A stretch of DNA of 64,000 nucleotides, taken from contig NC_059259.1 of NCBI RefSeq assembly GCF_017591435.1, positions 642,130-706,129 on the forward strand. The letters are read 5' to 3'. This document shows positions 10,247-21,733 of this stretch, one piece after another. The notes below the pieces were generated by a model. The model had not been told where the DNA came from and did no database searches. It saw nothing but the letters and a program-made list of their open reading frames with translations. Origin of the DNA: Portunus trituberculatus (taxonomy: Eukaryota > Arthropoda > Malacostraca > Decapoda > Portunidae). How positions within the stretch are numbered: position 1 is the stretch's first letter; every line of letters begins with the position of its first letter. Both the position numbers and the translations under genes were made by a program.

Positions 10247-10607
10247 GAGAGACTAAAGGCTATGGATCTACCAACCCTGGAACAAAGAAGGGAGAGAGGA
10301 GACCTGGTACAAGTTTATAAATTGATCAACGGAATGGACCAATTGGATAATGAGAAACTGTTCCTGAAAGAAGAATATGACATCCGAAACACAAGATCGC
10401 ATAGTAAAAAGCTGAGAAAAGGAAGATATCTGAGAGATATTAAAAAATATAGTTTCCCGCAGAGATGTATTGAGACGTAGAACAGTTTAAATGAAGAAGT
10501 AGTGTCTGCAACGAGTGTGCATACTTTTAAATTAAGATTGGATAAGTGTAGATATGGAGAAGGGGCAACACGAGCATAAAGCCCAGGCCCTGTAAAACTA
10601 CAACTAG
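10247..10607 (+). mobile_element. CR1-like LINE copy, 3' part after LTR insertion
   Basis: Resumes the copy broken at 4292. The C-terminal coding region (LEQRRERGDLVQVYKLINGM, frame 10262-10480) reaches an in-frame TAG at 10478. The 3' end GCCCAGGCCCTGTAAAACTACAACTAGGTAAA and an (AC)n tract at 10608-10634 follow. Confidence 0.85.
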
Positions 10608-10639
10608 GTAAACACACACACACACACACACACGATACA

Positions 10640-11390
10640 CCTGTCAGGTCCTAAACCAACACAGAGGCCAGGCTGTCAGCTATTGGTGTGCTCCTGAACT
10701 ACCACAGTGGCCAAACTGTCAGCTACTGGTGTGCTTCTAAACGGTGTGCATCCAACTCGCCCTTTTCCATCTTTGACCGACTCAGACCACCTGATAGTCA
10801 CCTCGGCCCATTTTCGAGAAATAGCTCTGACCATCAATTGCTCGAACATCTGAACTCAGACCATCAATTACTCGATAATGATGAAGCAGACGAAGCATCT
10901 ACTCTAGAGTTTCGATGCTTGAATTTTTAAAAATTGAAATTGAAAACAAATTATATTAAACTTGCTTACAATGAGTAAGACTGTCATCTTTGTAGAGGAG
11001 ACATGTCTGACCAGTGTTTGGTGTGTGGGAATACAGTGAGACCTCGACAGGTAAGCCAATGTATTATTTACATTCCTGGAATAATTGCAACTTTTGAATA
11101 AAGCTCGGAACTTGAAGACTGATGCGGATCTCTCCTAAAAATTTAATTAGTAATAATACATGAAGATACCACACTATATTGTAGTAGATCTACAGTGTTT
11201 ACTATTACAGGCTATTTGATAGTATTTTATTGGCTACTACATCCACTTACTTTACATACAGTACTTTACATAGATACATCCATTTATATCACAACAAGAG
11301 GCTCTACTTTGTGATGGGTGTCTGAGGTGGCAGCACAGGATATGTGGAAGTGGTGTCACAAGGATGTAGTACAGAACAAAAGAACACACA
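10640..11390. other. No gene seen; short tandem phrases
   Basis: 10650-10740 has two or three copies of a phrase containing GGCCA-CTGTCAGCTA-TGGTGTGCT. The rest is unique-looking AT-rich sequence without an open frame of note. Confidence 0.5.
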
Positions 11391-11399
11391 AAAATAGAC

Positions 11400-11690
11400 G
11401 TGTTTTAGTTATGTGTAAAAAATAAATAGACAAATTAGTAAAAAAAAAAATCTTGTGTGAAAAATAAATTGCCAAATTAGTAAAAAAAAACAATAGTGTG
11501 AAGAATAAATAGACAAACTAGTAAAAAAAAAATAATTGTGTCAAGAATTAAAGAAGGAAAACTGAGGCACTTTCAACAAAAAATATATAGACAAATAAAT
11601 AGAAAAAAAAAACACTTAAAGAAAAAACACGGACACTTTTTGGTCACTCATAGCAAACATAAATAAAAAAAAAAATAAATAAATAGCTTT
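11400..11690. repeat. AT-rich tandem repeat (~55-60 bp unit)
   Basis: At least three imperfect copies of a unit with GTGTGAAAAATAAATAGACAAA and TTAGTAAAAAAAA, grading into A-rich sequence. Confidence 0.7.
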
Positions 11691-11969
11691 GACACTGACA
11701 GCAAAAAGAGAAATGAAAATAAAAGGAAAGAAGAATTAAAATCACTTAACAAAATACAAAGATAAATAAATAATACTGTCTTCACAAAAATAGTTACATC
11801 TGATTGAAAAGAGTAAAAGTATTAAAAAGTATAAGTATTTTTCTGTTACTTAAATCAGGACAGTTAAGTAAATATAAGCGACGTCTTGTAAGTAAACACT
11901 GGTGATGCTTCAGGAGAGATTAATATTGGTGTACTGTTCTCAATCCCTTTGTTCTTTTAATCCGGAAAA

Positions 11970-12605
11970 AATTCAGGTTTGAGAAAGAAAAGTTTTGATA
12001 TTTTTTTTGTTTTTAGGTACCAGAAAGAAAAATTTTGATGTTATTTTGAGGTTTTTGGTTTGAGAAAGAATAAATTTGAAGTTATTTTTTTGTTTTCAAT
12101 TTTGATGTTATTTTTTTGTCTTTAGGTTTGAGAGAGAATAAATTTGATGTTATTTCTTGTTTTTAGGTTCAAGAAAGAAAAATTTTGATATTCTTTTGTT
12201 TTTAGATTCAAGAAAGTAAATTTGATGTTATTTTGCATTTTTAGGTTCAAGAAAAAAAATTTTGATATTCTTTTGTTTTTAGGTTCAAGAAACAGTAAAT
12301 TTGATGTTATTTTGTGTTTTTAGGTTCAAGAAAGAATAAATTTGATGTTATTTTGCATTTTTAGGTTCAAGAAAGAATAATCTTGATATTCTTTTGTTTT
12401 TAGGTTCAAGAAACAGTAAATTTGATGTTATTTTGTGTTTTTAGGTTCAAGAAAGAAAAATTTTGATGTTATTTTGCATTTATAGGTTCAAGAAAGAATA
12501 AATTTGATGTTATTTCTTGTTTTTAGGTTCAAGAAAGAAAAATTCCGATGTTATTTTGCATTTTTAGCTTCAAGAAAGAATAAACTTGATGTTATGTTTT
12601 GTTAT
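11970..12605. repeat. 41-bp minisatellite
   Basis: The phrase AGGTTCAAGAAAG recurs at 12243, 12281, 12322, 12363, 12402, 12443, 12484 and 12525 (spacing 38-41 bp) with degenerate copies on both sides. The unit contains AAATTTGATGTTATTTTG. About 14-15 copies are present. Confidence 0.9.
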
Positions 12606-12609
12606 GAAG

Positions 12610-12860
12610 GAAAAATTTTGGTTCGGTGACAGCATAAGCAGAAGGGTTAGAGGTGAGGAAGAGATCAAGAATGTTGGGCGTGTCTCCAAGACGGTCAGGA
12701 ATACGAGTAGGGTGCTGCACCAGTTGCTCTAGGTCATGGAGGATAGCAAAGTTGAAGGCTAGTTCACCAGGGTGGTCAGTGAAGGGAGAGGAAAGCCAAA
12801 GCTGGAGGTGAACATTGAAATCTCCAAGAATGGAAATCTCAGCGAAAGGGTAGAGTTTAA
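12610..12860 (-). mobile_element. LINE endonuclease fragment
   Basis: The minus strand translates to an AP-endonuclease tail: ISILGDFNVHLQLW, LVQHPTRIPDR and NILDLFLTSNP. These are the usual GDFN and (I/L)LDL motifs near the end of non-LTR retrotransposon endonucleases. No RT follows. It is a short orphan fragment wedged between the minisatellite and the (AT)n tract. Confidence 0.75.
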
Positions 12861-12880
12861 TCGTAATTTATAGCCACGTT

Positions 12881-13177
<297 letters not shown>

Positions 13178-13180
13178 CAG

Positions 13181-13926
13181 AACCGAACAGAAGATCTTGA
13201 TAAAAAATCGAATGAAATGAAAAACAAAATACTAGAAGTGGAAAACAAAACGATGCGATTAGAAAAGGAATCAAATGCGATGTTATTGGAGAGTGTCATA
13301 ACAGGGGGAACGATGCTGCGTGTGGAGACAGAAACCGATGAGATTGAAAACAAAGCAGCCGGGTTGAAGGAGACGACCGAGAGTCTCCAGAACAAGACAG
13401 GAGACCTGCAGGAAGGAACTCAGAGTCTGCGGGCTCGGATTAAAGCTCTACAGAACAAGATGGTGGCTTTAGAGAACATGATGGAAAAAAATTTGAACAT
13501 GACAGGAGAAATTGAAGACCAAACAGTAGGTCTGGAAAAAGAAACACTGGATCTGCAGAATAAGACAGTCGAATTGGAAGACAAGGTGACTGGTATTGAT
13601 AATTGCAGAAACGAACGTCGGAGCTAGAGAACAAGACTACTGTCAAGACTAGTGTCAGCGGTGGCGGAGGTGTCACCGCTGGCGGAGGTGTCAGCAGTGG
13701 TGGGGGTGTCAGCGGTGGCGGAGGTGCAAGCGGTGGCGTTGGAGGCAACGGTTGGGGTAATGGTATTGGTTGCGGCAATGGCAATGGTGAGGGTAATTGT
13801 AATGGTTGTGGCAATGGCAACGGTGGGGGTAATGGTAATGGTTGCGGCAATGGCAACGGTGGGGATAATGGCAATGGTGGTTGTTGCATGCCTGATATCA
13901 ATTTTCAATTTTCGGTTAATTTCTAA
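13181..13926 (+). CDS. Exonic sequence for secreted-type coiled-coil and Gly/Asn-rich protein (unrecognised)
   Basis: Two open frames adjoin. 13181-13627 encodes heptads with recurring L(Q/E)NKT, giving a coiled coil studded with Asn-X-Thr sequons (NRT, NKT several times, NMT), which suggests a secreted or surface glycoprotein. 13603-13926 resumes the same motif (SELENKT), then GGGVS repeats, then a GNGNG-rich region with spaced Cys, ending in CCMPDINFQFSVNF and TAA. A splice-acceptor-like TGCAG stands at 13176-13180. The two frames are offset. A 23-nt segment with GT...AG ends (13586-13608) would join them in frame, but it is far too short for a normal animal intron, so a frameshift or separate exons are more likely. 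No signal peptide lies in the window and I do not recognise the family. Confidence 0.5.
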
Positions 13927-13929
13927 GAA

Positions 13930-14220
13930 TTTTGACACTTGTTTAACTCTTCCCCCCTGCTCCCACTCTGTTTTCCTGCTTGGCTCTTCTCATTACAACT
14001 TTATATTATAGTGGCCCAGTCCTATATATCCCTATCAGAGTGCCCAACACGAAACCACCTCTAACTAATTGTGGAGCTGAAGTGATATCATTATTCATAT
14101 TTTCCAAGGAATGACCAACAGTGATAACAACACTGATAACAACAACACCGGTAACGCTGTTTACAGTGGCAACACTGGTAACAGCTGCACACCGGTAATA
14201 CTGATAACAGCACCAACTGC
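13930..14220. other. No gene seen
   Basis: Possible 3' UTR of the preceding exon. 14110-14215 has degenerate AACACTGGTAACAGC-type repeats. Confidence 0.4.
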
Positions 14221-14228
14221 ATGCTGTT

Positions 14229-14268
14229 CCACACACACACACACACACACACAGACACACACAAAAGC
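14229..14268. repeat. (AC)n microsatellite
   Basis: About 16 AC units with one AG interruption. Confidence 0.9.
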
Positions 14269-14269
14269 A

Positions 14270-15480
14270 TCATCACGACAACTTGTGGTCCAGCAGTTGT
14301 GGTTATTAATCTACACAAAAATATGCACCGAGTATTCACTGTAATTTTCTGTTATGTATTCTAAACCATGAAAATAAATGCTCTGCAAATTGGTTAAGCT
14401 TTTCTTTGTATCAATTAAGACTGAAAAGTGAGTGGACTGTGAGTACTTAGCCTTTTTATGATGTAAGACGAGAAAGCTGCACGGTTAAAGTCAAAAGTAA
14501 GAGTAAAAAGAAAAAGACCACTTAGAATACCAAGGGCAAACGTAAGAGTAAAGAAAAAGACCCACTTAGAATGCCAGTCCCAGTGCAGGTCTGAGAGAGA
14601 GAGAGACCCAAAGGAAAGGTTTTTGTAAGGAGTTCCAGAGTTTACCAGTTTATTCCTCTTAGGTTCTGATGCTAATACGTAATGAGCATCAAGCAAAGTA
14701 GGGGAATAAATCCCACCGATGTGTTACTAAACCATTCCAGTGATCGAACCTAACAATATTGATACATGATGTAACGAAAGTGGGGAGGGGGTGTATAGAG
14801 GTGGCAAGAGTGTAAGCGGGTGATGTCACGCGGGTTAGTGAGGCGGGTGCGATAGGCCCTTTGTTTACCAGAGAAGCTGCGACAGCACCCATGGCAAAAC
14901 GTAGAGAGACGCACCTACTACTCCCCTCGTGTGTTCCGTCTGCCGACCTATGTACTGTCTCTGTGAAGAGGATGAGCAGCTGTCCTGTGCTGTGAGGAGT
15001 TGGCCGAGAATAGCTGTGCCGCGCTGCTGGGACGAGTGGTCAGCTGTGGACAGCTGTGTAGTCGCCTAGGGACGACTGGAGGACCTGTGAGGCCTGTCAC
15101 GAATATATGTGCCTTCATCTTTGAGTACTTTGCAAGTTCCCACAGGGTATGATTTATTGCCTCAGTTCCCCTTCCCTTCAAGTTTTTCTATAAGTATCAA
15201 CTAAAATTAATGGGTGACTTGTAATTAGATGGGAAAATATAATGTGATTAATTATGTTTTTTGCATTACAAATGTGAGAAGGAACTATTTATTTATTTAT
15301 TTTTTTTTTATACATACTTACTTTGTTTTGAAATATAGAGCTCAAAATGGCTGCCGTCTTGTGTTGTCAAACCCTTTTGAGCGAGCTGGTTTTACCAAGA
15401 TTTCGCCTAATTCTCTTCAACATTATGGTGCCCAAACATGGGAGCTTTTAGATACATTGAACTAAAAGGTATTTAATCCC
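14270..15480. other. No gene seen
   Basis: Mixed sequence without splice-flanked exons that I can support. 14465-14600 has a repeated phrase (AAAGTAAGAGTAAA...AGACC-ACTTAGAAT) present twice. Confidence 0.4.
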
Positions 15481-15780
15481 TGATTATTGTTACGAAGATG
15501 TCTCAGGACTTGAAAGAAGCTCGCAAGAAGAGGCAAAGGTTGGGTGGCATGCACCGTAAAAGAATTCCAAGATTTATATGAAGATGCTAACACCATCTTT
15601 GAGTTGTTAGATTCTGCTATTATAATCCTCCTAGTGGAGGAAAGCGTGTTGGGTGGAGAAACTAAGGTGAATCCCCTGCCTACAGCATTGTCAGATGTAC
15701 TAGGTCAATTAAAAGATTAGCCCAGAATTCATGTGTTTCTTTTTGGACTGACCGAACCATACCACCAAACACAGTGCTTA
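15480..15780 (+). other. Possible retroelement Gag-like fragment
   Basis: Open pieces from ATG at 15498 (MSQDLKEARKKRQRL, closing at a TGA near 15580) and in a neighbouring frame to a TAG near 15720 (LYEDANTIFELLD...LGQLKD) resemble the helical N-terminal region of some LTR-element polyproteins. This is a weak call from composition and layout only. Confidence 0.25.
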
Positions 15781-15784
15781 ATTT

Positions 15785-17167
15785 AGGTCTACTATAAATA
15801 AAAAAAAGTAGTACGTTGTATAGAAATTCTTTCTCTCGGCTGTGAAGTGATGAAAGGTGGTGAGTGTCTTAAGTCTATCAAACTAGTGCACTCAACCAGC
15901 AAGTGCCGCACTGTTAAAGGTACCAGGCAGTCATCACAATAGGGTTGAGGGTCCCTGGTCAATAGGTATCGTTGCGTAAGGTAAGTGTGACCTATTCGCA
16001 ATCGCGCCAATACAGTCTGGGTACGGCGGTCGCGGATGTGCGTGTATGTCCAGTCATGGAGAACGAAAGTGGTGATCTCTCCCATTTTCGAGGTGGGAAC
16101 CCCTGTTTGCCACCTCCTCTGCCAGCTTGCAACAATCGCCAGACGGATACACTTGAATACATCCCGAAACGGGACACGGGCGGGGGATGGAGTGCGACTT
16201 GACGCTTCTTTGGCAAGGCTATCTGCCTGCTCGTTCCCAGGGACACCTATATGACCAGGGACCCAGCAGAACCCAACAGAATATCCTCTTTTGGTAAGCA
16301 GATATAGCCACTCCAAAGCTGATAAAATCAATGGGTGAAGGGAAATAATAGAGAAGAGAGCAGTAAGAGCACTGCGGGAGTCACTAAAAATTGTAAAAGA
16401 CGAAACCCGGAGTGTAAAAATAACTCTGTAAAGCAAGGACTATGGCGGACAGCTTCGCAGTAAAGACTGATGCCACTGAAGGAAGGCTACCAGATCGGTA
16501 AAAGGAGAGAAAGACTACACCAAACACAACACTTGCATCAGATTTGGAACCATCGGTAAAGACAGGGATGGCGTAGGAATGGGTAGAGTAGCATTCTAAA
16601 AACAATGTGTGGGACAGCTGACGGGAAATAATTTTTGCCATCCATTGCAGGAGGGCATAATAAGACAACGGGAAGCTGCCAATAACCAACTCGAGAGAGT
16701 CGGAAAGAGTAGGAGTGGGAGCGATAGATAAATCCAACATGAGAAAGGTGACTCGAAGGCCAAAAGGTTTAGGGAGACTAGGTTGAGTGACATACGCCTG
16801 CAAACGCGAGTCCGTAACATTGAGACACGAGGGACTGAATCAGGAAGACGGTGGATGCGAAACCAACACCTGAGCAACGAAGACTGGCGCCGGAGGTGGA
16901 ACGGACAGAAGCCAGCATCCACTAGGATGCTAGTAACTGGAGATGTCCGAAATGCACCCGTAGCCAAGCGGACCCCAGCATGATGCACTAGTGCGAGTCC
17001 ATCACGCATAGCCGTGCCTCCGTTGCAGAGGAGTAGATCTTACAACCGTATTCCAACTTGAGAAGGAGAAGTGTACGGTGAAGAAGCAGTAGAGTGTCCC
17101 TGTCCGCACCCAGAGAGGTGTGACTTAAAACCCGAAGAAGGGATAATGCCTTCCTACAAGACGCCTT
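15785..17167 (-). mobile_element. RNase H-bearing LINE, copy 1 (5'-truncated)
   Basis: Minus-strand frames at 16596-17009 (RT thumb, VHHAGVRLATGAF), 16384-16803 and 15792-16436 encode the C-terminal part of a non-LTR retrotransposon polyprotein. The RNase H domain includes FTDGSKSDA, FSDSRSAL and VPGHIGVPGNEQADSLAKEA. It is followed by a CCHC-like CDDCLVPLTVRHLLVEC. RNase H after the RT is typical of the I/R1/Jockey-group clades. Frameshifts split the copy, and its 3' UTR is missing compared with copies 2 and 3. Its 5' truncation at about 17167 abuts the 3' end of copy 2. Confidence 0.85.
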
Positions 17168-17169
17168 AA

Positions 17170-19004
17170 GAGGATGGATGGATGGATTTTAAATTTATGG
17201 CGCCGCAACAACGACGGTCATATGGCGCCACTACTATAAATGAAATGCAACAAACGTGTACATATTAAAAAAATACTAATTAAAAATGATTAAAAACAAT
17301 ACAATTAAAAAGGTAAAAACTAAAAATACTATAAACCTAAATAAAACATTAAAATACATAGAGTAAAATAAAATAAAATTCACAGCTTTGGGAGAAGGCC
17401 AGCTTCTCCAAAAAATCTAAAAACGTCATGGCCTTGGGCCAGGCACTCTAGTCCAAGGACCTTTGAGATATAATAGACAGCGCTATCTCTAGAGGTAGCG
17501 GTGTCTTAAGTCAGTCAAACTGGGGCACTCCACTAGTAGGTGCCGAACCGTTAGCGGCACCAGGCAGTCATCACAGTAAGGTTGAGGGTCCCTGGTCAAC
17601 AGGTACCTTTGTGTAAGGTACGTGTGACCTATACGCAGTCGCGCCAATAAAGTCTGTACCGGACATGGGTGTATGTCCACTGAGGGATAGTGGAAGTAGT
17701 GATCTCTCCCATTTTCGAGGTTGCGACCCCGTTAGCCATCTCCTCTGCCAAATTACTGCAATCGCCACACGAATAAAATGAAATAGGTCTCGAAACGGAA
17801 CAGGGGCAGGAGATGGAGCGCGACTTGCTGCCTCTTTAGCGAGGCGATTTGCTTGTTCATTCCCTCGAACACGTACGTGACCAGGGATCCAACAAAGCCC
17901 AACACGATATCCTCGTTGGGTAAGAAGATATAGCCACTCCAAGGCTGATAAAACCAAAGGGTTAAGGGATATAATGCAAGAGAGAGAAGTAAGAGCACTG
18001 CAACAGTCACAAAAAATTGTAAAAGACGAAACCGGGAGAGTAAAAATTATCTGTAAAACTAGAACTATGGCAGACAGCTCCGCAGTAAAGACGGCTGCCA
18101 CTGAAGGAAAGCTGCCACACCGATAAAAAGAGGGGAAAACCACACTAAACCCAACGCCTGCGTCGGATTTGGAACCATCAGTAAAAACAGGGATATCATT
18201 AGAATGAATAAAAAAATGTTCTAAAAACCGTTTGTGGGACAGAGCTGGCAGAAAATCCTTCTTGCCATCCATGGCAGGAGGGCATAATGAGATAACAGGA
18301 AGCTGCCAATAACCAACTCGTGGGAGCCGGAAAGAGTACATAGGAGTGGGGTCGATAGATAAATCCGCCATGCGATTTGCAACTCGATGGCCAAAAGGCT
18401 TAGGGAGACCAGGTCGAGTGACATATGCCTGCGAGCACGAGTCCCGCAATAATGCCAGACAAGGGACGGAATCAGGAAGACGGTGGGTACGAAACCAACA
18501 CCGGAGCATAAAAGACTGGCGCCGGAGGTCGAGCGGCCAGAAAGCCAAGCGGAACCCAGCATGATGCACGGAATCAAGCGTGCGTAGCCGTGCATCCGTT
18601 GCGGATGAGTAGATCTCACAGGCATATTCCAGCTTGGGAAGTATAGGTGTACGGTGAAGGAGCAGCAACGTGTCTCTGTCCGCACCCCAAGAAGTGTGAC
18701 TTAAAACCCGAAGAAGGGATAATGCCTGCCGACAAGACGCCTTAAGAAAACGGAAATGGAGAACCCAGGTAAGACGGTTGTCGAAATAAAAAAGGCCAAG
18801 ATATCGAGTTGCCTCCACGCATAAGAGACGTCTATTGGGGAGGTATAAATCAGGGTCTGGATGTACACCACGAATGCGACAATAATGCACGACTACGGTC
18901 TTCGAGGTGGAGAATTGAAAACCGTTCATGTTGGCCCAACCGGACACCCTATTGATTGCCAGTTGGAGCTTGCGCTCAATCAGTGACATTCTAGCAGCAG
19001 CAAA
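17170..19004 (-). mobile_element. RNase H-bearing LINE, copy 2 (5'-truncated)
   Basis: The longest frame, 17571-18989 (472 aa), covers the RT connection (SGWANMNGFQFSTSKT, RYLGLFYFDNRLTW), RNase H (FTDGSKSDAG, TAELSAI) and the start of the tail. A frameshift near 17660 moves the CCHC tail to 17489-17680. The last acidic position of RNase H reads GNEQANRL (Asp to Asn), so the enzyme would be inactive. The 3' UTR (17170-17480) starts on the + strand with a GGATGGATGG repeat and GGCGCCGCAACA...CGGTCATATGGCGCC. The 5' end stops at 19004, where copy 3 begins. Confidence 0.88.
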
Positions 19005-21085
19005 AGATTGGATTGGATTTAAATTTTAGGCGCCGCAACATCAACGGTCATATGGCGCCGCTACGATATTTTATTTATACTGTAGTTTATGAAAACTAAA
19101 ATCAGTTAAAAACAATAAAATCAAAGGTCTCTAGAAATACTAAAACTACAATAAAATTAAATAAAATATTAAAACACGTATAATAAAAGGAAATAAAATT
19201 CACACATTGGGGAGAAGCCCAGCTTCTCCCAGATACTTGTAAACATCATGGCCTGGGGCCAGACAAGCTGGTCCAAGCACCTGTGAGATATTGTAGACAC
19301 CACTATCTCTACCGCGACACCGGTAGAGGTAGCGGCACCAGGCAGTCTTCAGAGTAAGGCTGAGGGTCCTTGGTCAACAGGTACCTTTATGTAAGGTACG
19401 TGTGACCTATGCGCAGTCACGCCACTAAAGTCTGTGCACGGTGATCCCGGACATGGGAATATGTCCACTGAGGGATAGTGGAAGTAGTGATCTCTCCCAT
19501 TTTTGAGGTTGCGACCCCCGTTAGCCATCTCCTCTGCCATAATGCTGCAACCGCCACACGAATAGACTGAAATATATCTCGAAATGGAACAGGGGCAGGA
19601 GATGGAGCGCGACTCGCTGCCTCTTTAGCGAGGCATTCTGCGAGTTCATTCCCGGGAACACCTACGTGACCAGGGACCCAACAGAACCCAACACGATATC
19701 CTCTTCTGGTAAGTAAATAGAGCCACTCCAGGGCTGATAAACCCAGTGGGTGAAGGGAAATAAAAGAAGATAGAGCAGTGAGAGCACTGCGAGAGTCACT
19801 AAAAATTGTAAAAGACGAAACCAGGGGAGTAAAAATGATCTGTAAAGCTAGGACTATGGCAGACAGCTCCGCGGTAAAAACGGATGCCACTGAAGGAAGA
19901 CTGCCAGACCGATAAAAAGAGGGGAAAACCACACTAAATCCAACGCCTGCGTCGGATTTGGAACCATCAGTAAAAACGGGAGTATCATCAGAATGGATAA
20001 AAAGGTGTTCTAAAAACCGTGAGTGGGACAGAGCTGGTGGAAAATCCTTCTTGACATCAATGATAGGAGGGCATAATGACACAACAGGAAGCTGCCAATA
20101 ACCAACTCGTGGGAGCCGGAAAGAGAGGACAGGAGTGGGGTTGATAGATAAGTCTGCCATGAGATGTGCCACTCGAAGGCCAAAAGGTTTAGGTAGACTT
20201 GGTCGAGTGACATATGCCTGCGAACGCGAGTTCCGCAAGACTGACAGACAAGGGACAGAATCGGGAAGACGGTGGGTGCGAAACCAACACCGGAGCATCG
20301 AAGACTGGCGCCGGAGGTCGAGCAACAAGAAACCAGCATACACTAGAAGGCTAGGTATTGGAGATGTCCGAAATGCACCCGTAGCCAAGCGGACCTCAGC
20401 ATGATGCACGGGGTCAAGCGTGCGTAGTCGTGCATCCGTTGCGGATGAGTAGATCTCACAGCTGTATTCCAGCTTGGGAAGTATAAGTGTACGGTGAAGC
20501 AGAAGCAACGTGTCCCTGTCCGCACCCCAAGAGGTGTGACTTAAAACCGGAAGAAGGGTTAGTGCCGTCCTGCAGGACGCTTTAAGAGAACGGAAATGGG
20601 CAACCCAAGTAAGACGGTTGTCAAACAATAGGCCAAGATATCGAGTGGCCTCCACACATGAGATGCGTCTATTGGCTAAATATAAATTGGGATCTGGATG
20701 AACGCCACGATTACGACAAAAATGCATAGACACGGTCTTTGAGGTGGAGAAACGAAAACCATTTATGTTGGCCCAACTGGACACTCGATTGATTGCCAGT
20801 TGGAGTTTTCACTCAATCAGTGACATCCTAGCAGCAGCAAAAGAGATGCACAAGTCGTCCACATATAAAGAGCAGTGAACGCCATCTGGGAGAGTATCAA
20901 TGACACCATTTATGGCAACTGCGAATAATGTAACACTAAGAATACTTCCCTTTGGAACGCCATCATTTAGAGCAGTAGCCTCAGAGAGAACACTCCCCAC
21001 TCGTACCCGTAAAAAACGTCTGGATAAAAACTGCTGAATAAAAATAGGAAAGTGGCCACGGAGACCAAAATTAAACAAGGAAAGT
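19005..21085 (-). mobile_element. RNase H-bearing LINE, copy 3 (5'-truncated, longest)
   Basis: Extends further 5' than the others. Frame 20809-21078 carries the RT palm with GVPKGSILSVTLFAVAING and the catalytic LYVDDLCI. A frameshift near 20800 leads into 19417-20784 (455 aa: RT thumb, RNase H with FTDGSKSDAG, FSDSRSAL, WVPGHVGVPGNELAECL). The final RNase H Asp is Glu here. The 3' UTR with GGCGCCGCAACA lies at 19010-19340. It is the same family and orientation as copies 1 and 2, directly head to tail. Confidence 0.88.
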
Positions 21086-21587
21086 AAAATCCAGACAGGT
21101 ATTCAACTAGTGTCTTTATTGCAAATTAATTATTGATTGATTGATAACTTTGATAACTTAACTGTTGTAGCACAAAGGTTAATGCTTGCTAATTAAGACC
21201 ATGGACATCCAAATCACAATTACAACCCAGCAACCGTAAACAGAGAAAATTAAAGACTCAACCAATGAAAGGAACACCACAACATAGAACGAAAAGCGAA
21301 AAAAATATAATATGCATAAATTTCCTGCGATGTAAACAACACCTTGATTCGGCAAAGTCTTGTTGGGACACAAGACTTTCAAACGTTTCACTTTCCAAAG
21401 CCGAGAACACAATCCAAGTACTAATAAAGACTCAAATAAAATCCCAAACCCATGAAACATATGTGACACCCATCCAGAGGTGAAAAGAACACCAGCAGGA
21501 TATAGAATAAAGGCCGAAATAGAGACGACAGGGTGGAGTGGCGGAGACTCGGGAGTGAGTGCGGGGCGGACAGCGGGGCGGCGCAAG
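21086..21587 (+). promoter_or_regulatory. Presumed Snapin promoter/5' UTR region
   Basis: Non-repetitive sequence upstream of the Snapin ATG, becoming GC-rich after 21530. No TATA box at a convincing distance was seen. The 170-codon minus-strand frame here is not supported by any motif. Confidence 0.35.
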
Positions 21588-21733
21588 ATGGCAGACACGG
21601 AGAGTACTTGCACCTCAGTGGACGACCGCACCGAGGACCTGGTGTCACCCACGAGGGACGCGCTGGTGGATGGGATCGTAGGCCTCCTCAAACCCTGCCT
21701 AGATCAGCTGGATGACCGTGTGCGTGCCACCAG
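21588..21733 (+). CDS. SNAPN: Snapin exon 1
   Basis: Encodes residues 1-48 and two bases of codon 49. The donor is ACCAG|GTGAGG at 21734. The N-terminal 20 residues are acidic/Ser-Thr-rich and poorly conserved in the family. Confidence 0.9.

Noticed and set aside
11970..12605. CRISPR-like array (41-bp repeat)
   Set aside because: Units are directly tandem with no unique spacers; eukaryotic minisatellite.
13586..13608. 23-nt GT...AG 'intron' joining the two coiled-coil frames
   Set aside because: Kept as a finding only; as an annotated intron it is too short for animal splicing, and a frameshift or assembly error is more likely.
13640..13900. Collagen or silk-like gene on the strength of Gly repeats
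   Set aside because: No Gly-X-Y periodicity and no silk motif; only GN and GGGVS repeats, so left unnamed.
21179..21691. 170-aa minus-strand frame upstream of Snapin
   Set aside because: Overlaps Snapin exon 1 antisense, has no recognised motif and no splice context.
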